Notes under the pieces: generated by a model | The model's input: only the letters and a program-made list of their open reading frames with translations | Databases searched by the model: none | What the model was told of the DNA's origin: nothing | Assembly (NCBI RefSeq): GCF_019931195.1 | Contig: NZ_JAIOUO010000003.1 | Span: 124,001 to 188,000 of the forward strand | Length of the DNA stretch: 64,000 nt | From: Marinobacter sp. F4216 | GTDB lineage: Bacteria; Pseudomonadota; Gammaproteobacteria; Pseudomonadales; Oleiphilaceae | Direction: 5' to 3' | Part shown: piece by piece, positions 63,276 through 64,000 of the stretch | Numbering within the stretch: the stretch's first letter is position 1 | Layout: each line of letters opens with the position of its first letter | Translations under genes and position numbers: made by a program

Positions 63276-63310
63276 GGGGTAACCTGTCAATTCGGTGATC
63301 AGGCTACCCC
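63276..63310. other. Hairpin between the VOC-fusion and cupin genes
   Basis: GGGGTAACCTG (63276-63286) can pair with CAGGCTACCCC (63300-63310) with small bulges, 11 bp from the cupin stop. No U-tract; it may end or protect the cupin transcript on the minus strand. Confidence 0.4.
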
Positions 63311-63321
63311 GGTGAAAGGGA

Positions 63322-63852
63322 TTACTTCAGATTACGGACTCTGGCGTTGTGGTCCGGCTGGGGAGGCGTGATGTAATTGGCCGGCTCGAGGCCACGCTCT
63401 TTGATGAGGTTATCCAGCATGACCATGATCTCGCTGGCATCGAGAATACCAACGTAGTTGCCATTATCATCGAAGTTGATGTTGGCACCATGAACCACCA
63501 TCAGGGTCTCGGTGGGCTTGGTGTTGGTTTCTGGCGTCATGAACTGGTGGATGGAACCGCCTGGCTCGTAAAGGTAACAGCCATCCGTCTGCGGATCGTT
63601 GGGGTACTCGACATACTCCCAGTGCCCGGAGATGGTGAACATGTGAACAGCGCCGGTGTGGAAATGGCGCGGCAGAATAACGCCGGGATGGAACCACACT
63701 TTCAGCACCCAGACCCCATTATGCGGATCCAGGAACAGGGGCTGGACATCGATTCCAGGCACGCCAGGCATGGCATCTTTGTACACGGGCTGGTTGTTGG
63801 AATTGATGTAAAGGAGTTCATGGTGTTCAAACACCTGGTTTGGCGTAGTCAT
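63322..63852 (-). CDS. Cupin protein resembling 2,4'-dihydroxyacetophenone dioxygenase
   Basis: 176 residues, one cupin domain with metal-binding histidines H63, H65 and H70 (PRHFHTGAVHMF) and the second cupin motif around YLYEPGGSIHQF. The overall sequence resembles the dihydroxyacetophenone dioxygenase-like cupin family (Fe-dependent C-C bond cleavage between carbonyl and aromatic carbons), though most members are uncharacterised. It lies upstream of the VOC fusion on the same strand. The 148 bp beyond it, to the window end, shows no gene. Confidence 0.75.
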   Translation of the reverse strand: MTTPNQVFEHHELLYINSNNQPVYKDAMPGVPGIDVQPLFLDPHNGVWVLKVWFHPGVILPRHFHTGAVHMFTISGHWEYVEYPNDPQTDGCYLYEPGGSIHQFMTPETNTKPTETLMVVHGANINFDDNGNYVGILDASEIMVMLDNLIKERGLEPANYITPPQPDHNARVRNLK

Positions 63853-64000
63853 GTGAACCTCTCTTGTAGATTGTTTTGGAACAGGTCCTCGGGACCATCC
63901 CTAATCTTCAGTCCATCCGACACGCCTAACCTGCCTTAAGGCGCCTTTGTTTTGTGTTTTCGCGCCATACGAACAATACTGATGTGAGGATGCCCTGTTG

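Noticed and set aside
1..64000. CRISPR arrays, tRNA/rRNA genes, insertion sequences, prophage, toxin-antitoxin pairs
   Set aside because: No regular short repeats with spacers, no tRNA-like T-loops with acceptor stems, and no transposase, integrase or toxin-like proteins were seen on reading both strands.

Overview
The window looks like chromosome of a marine gammaproteobacterium close to Marinobacter (Pseudomonas-like gene orders, moderately high GC, tandem wax-ester synthases, a complete ccm operon, a 180-kDa NAD-glutamate dehydrogenase). This assignment is inferred from gene content, not from a search. I found no rRNA, tRNA, insertion sequence, integrase, prophage or CRISPR array. The left edge cuts a psrA-type TetR gene.

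Layout. 1-6.2 kb: psrA 5' end with two operator-like palindromes, riboflavin synthase, the paralogous rRNA guanine methyltransferases rlmG and rsmC, a flavocytochrome-type membrane reductase with an overlapping 35-codon membrane ORF, and an M14-type metallopeptidase. 6.4-11.3 kb: gdhB. 11.5-18.5 kb: a tightly overlapping moxR-DUF58-DUF4381-batA-batB/C-batD operon (MoxR ATPase plus von Willebrand A membrane proteins). 18.5-25.8 kb: ccmABCDEFGHI on the minus strand (cytochrome c maturation). 26.1-30.1 kb: a fleN/MinD-type ATPase, then upp-uraA (uracil salvage) and an LCMT-like methyltransferase.

30.1-35 kb is a flagellar/surface-switch block on the minus strand: a fliT-like gene, fleQ, then hsbA-hsbR-hptB (phosphorelay plus anti-anti-sigma partner switch). 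The fleQ/hsbA gap holds a long hairpin, a possible tiny ORF and a strong terminator. 35-38.7 kb: a DUF1329 envelope protein with a PsrA-like box upstream, two small conserved genes, and sulA-lexA. A LexA box lies between lexA and a divergent amidoligase-glutamine amidotransferase-SIMPL operon (38.9-41.4 kb). 41.4-46.9 kb: tamA-tamB. 47-51.2 kb: a membrane protein with an S4-like arginine helix, an amidase, a small FN3 lipoprotein and an outer-membrane barrel.

51.5-64 kb is the accessory-looking part: two divergent secreted DUF3604 (PHP-fold) proteins, the second flanked by an imperfect ~90-bp direct repeat; an operon of a hormone-sensitive-lipase-type hydrolase and two WS/DGAT acyltransferases; a medium-chain dehydrogenase; a VOC-VOC-SRPBCC three-domain protein; and a cupin resembling dihydroxyacetophenone dioxygenase.

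Most promising leads: the amidoligase/GATase/SIMPL operon sharing its promoter region with lexA, the structured region between fleQ and hsbA, FleQ with GAVTGA in place of GAFTGA, the overlapping 35-codon membrane ORF, and the repeat-flanked DUF3604 gene.
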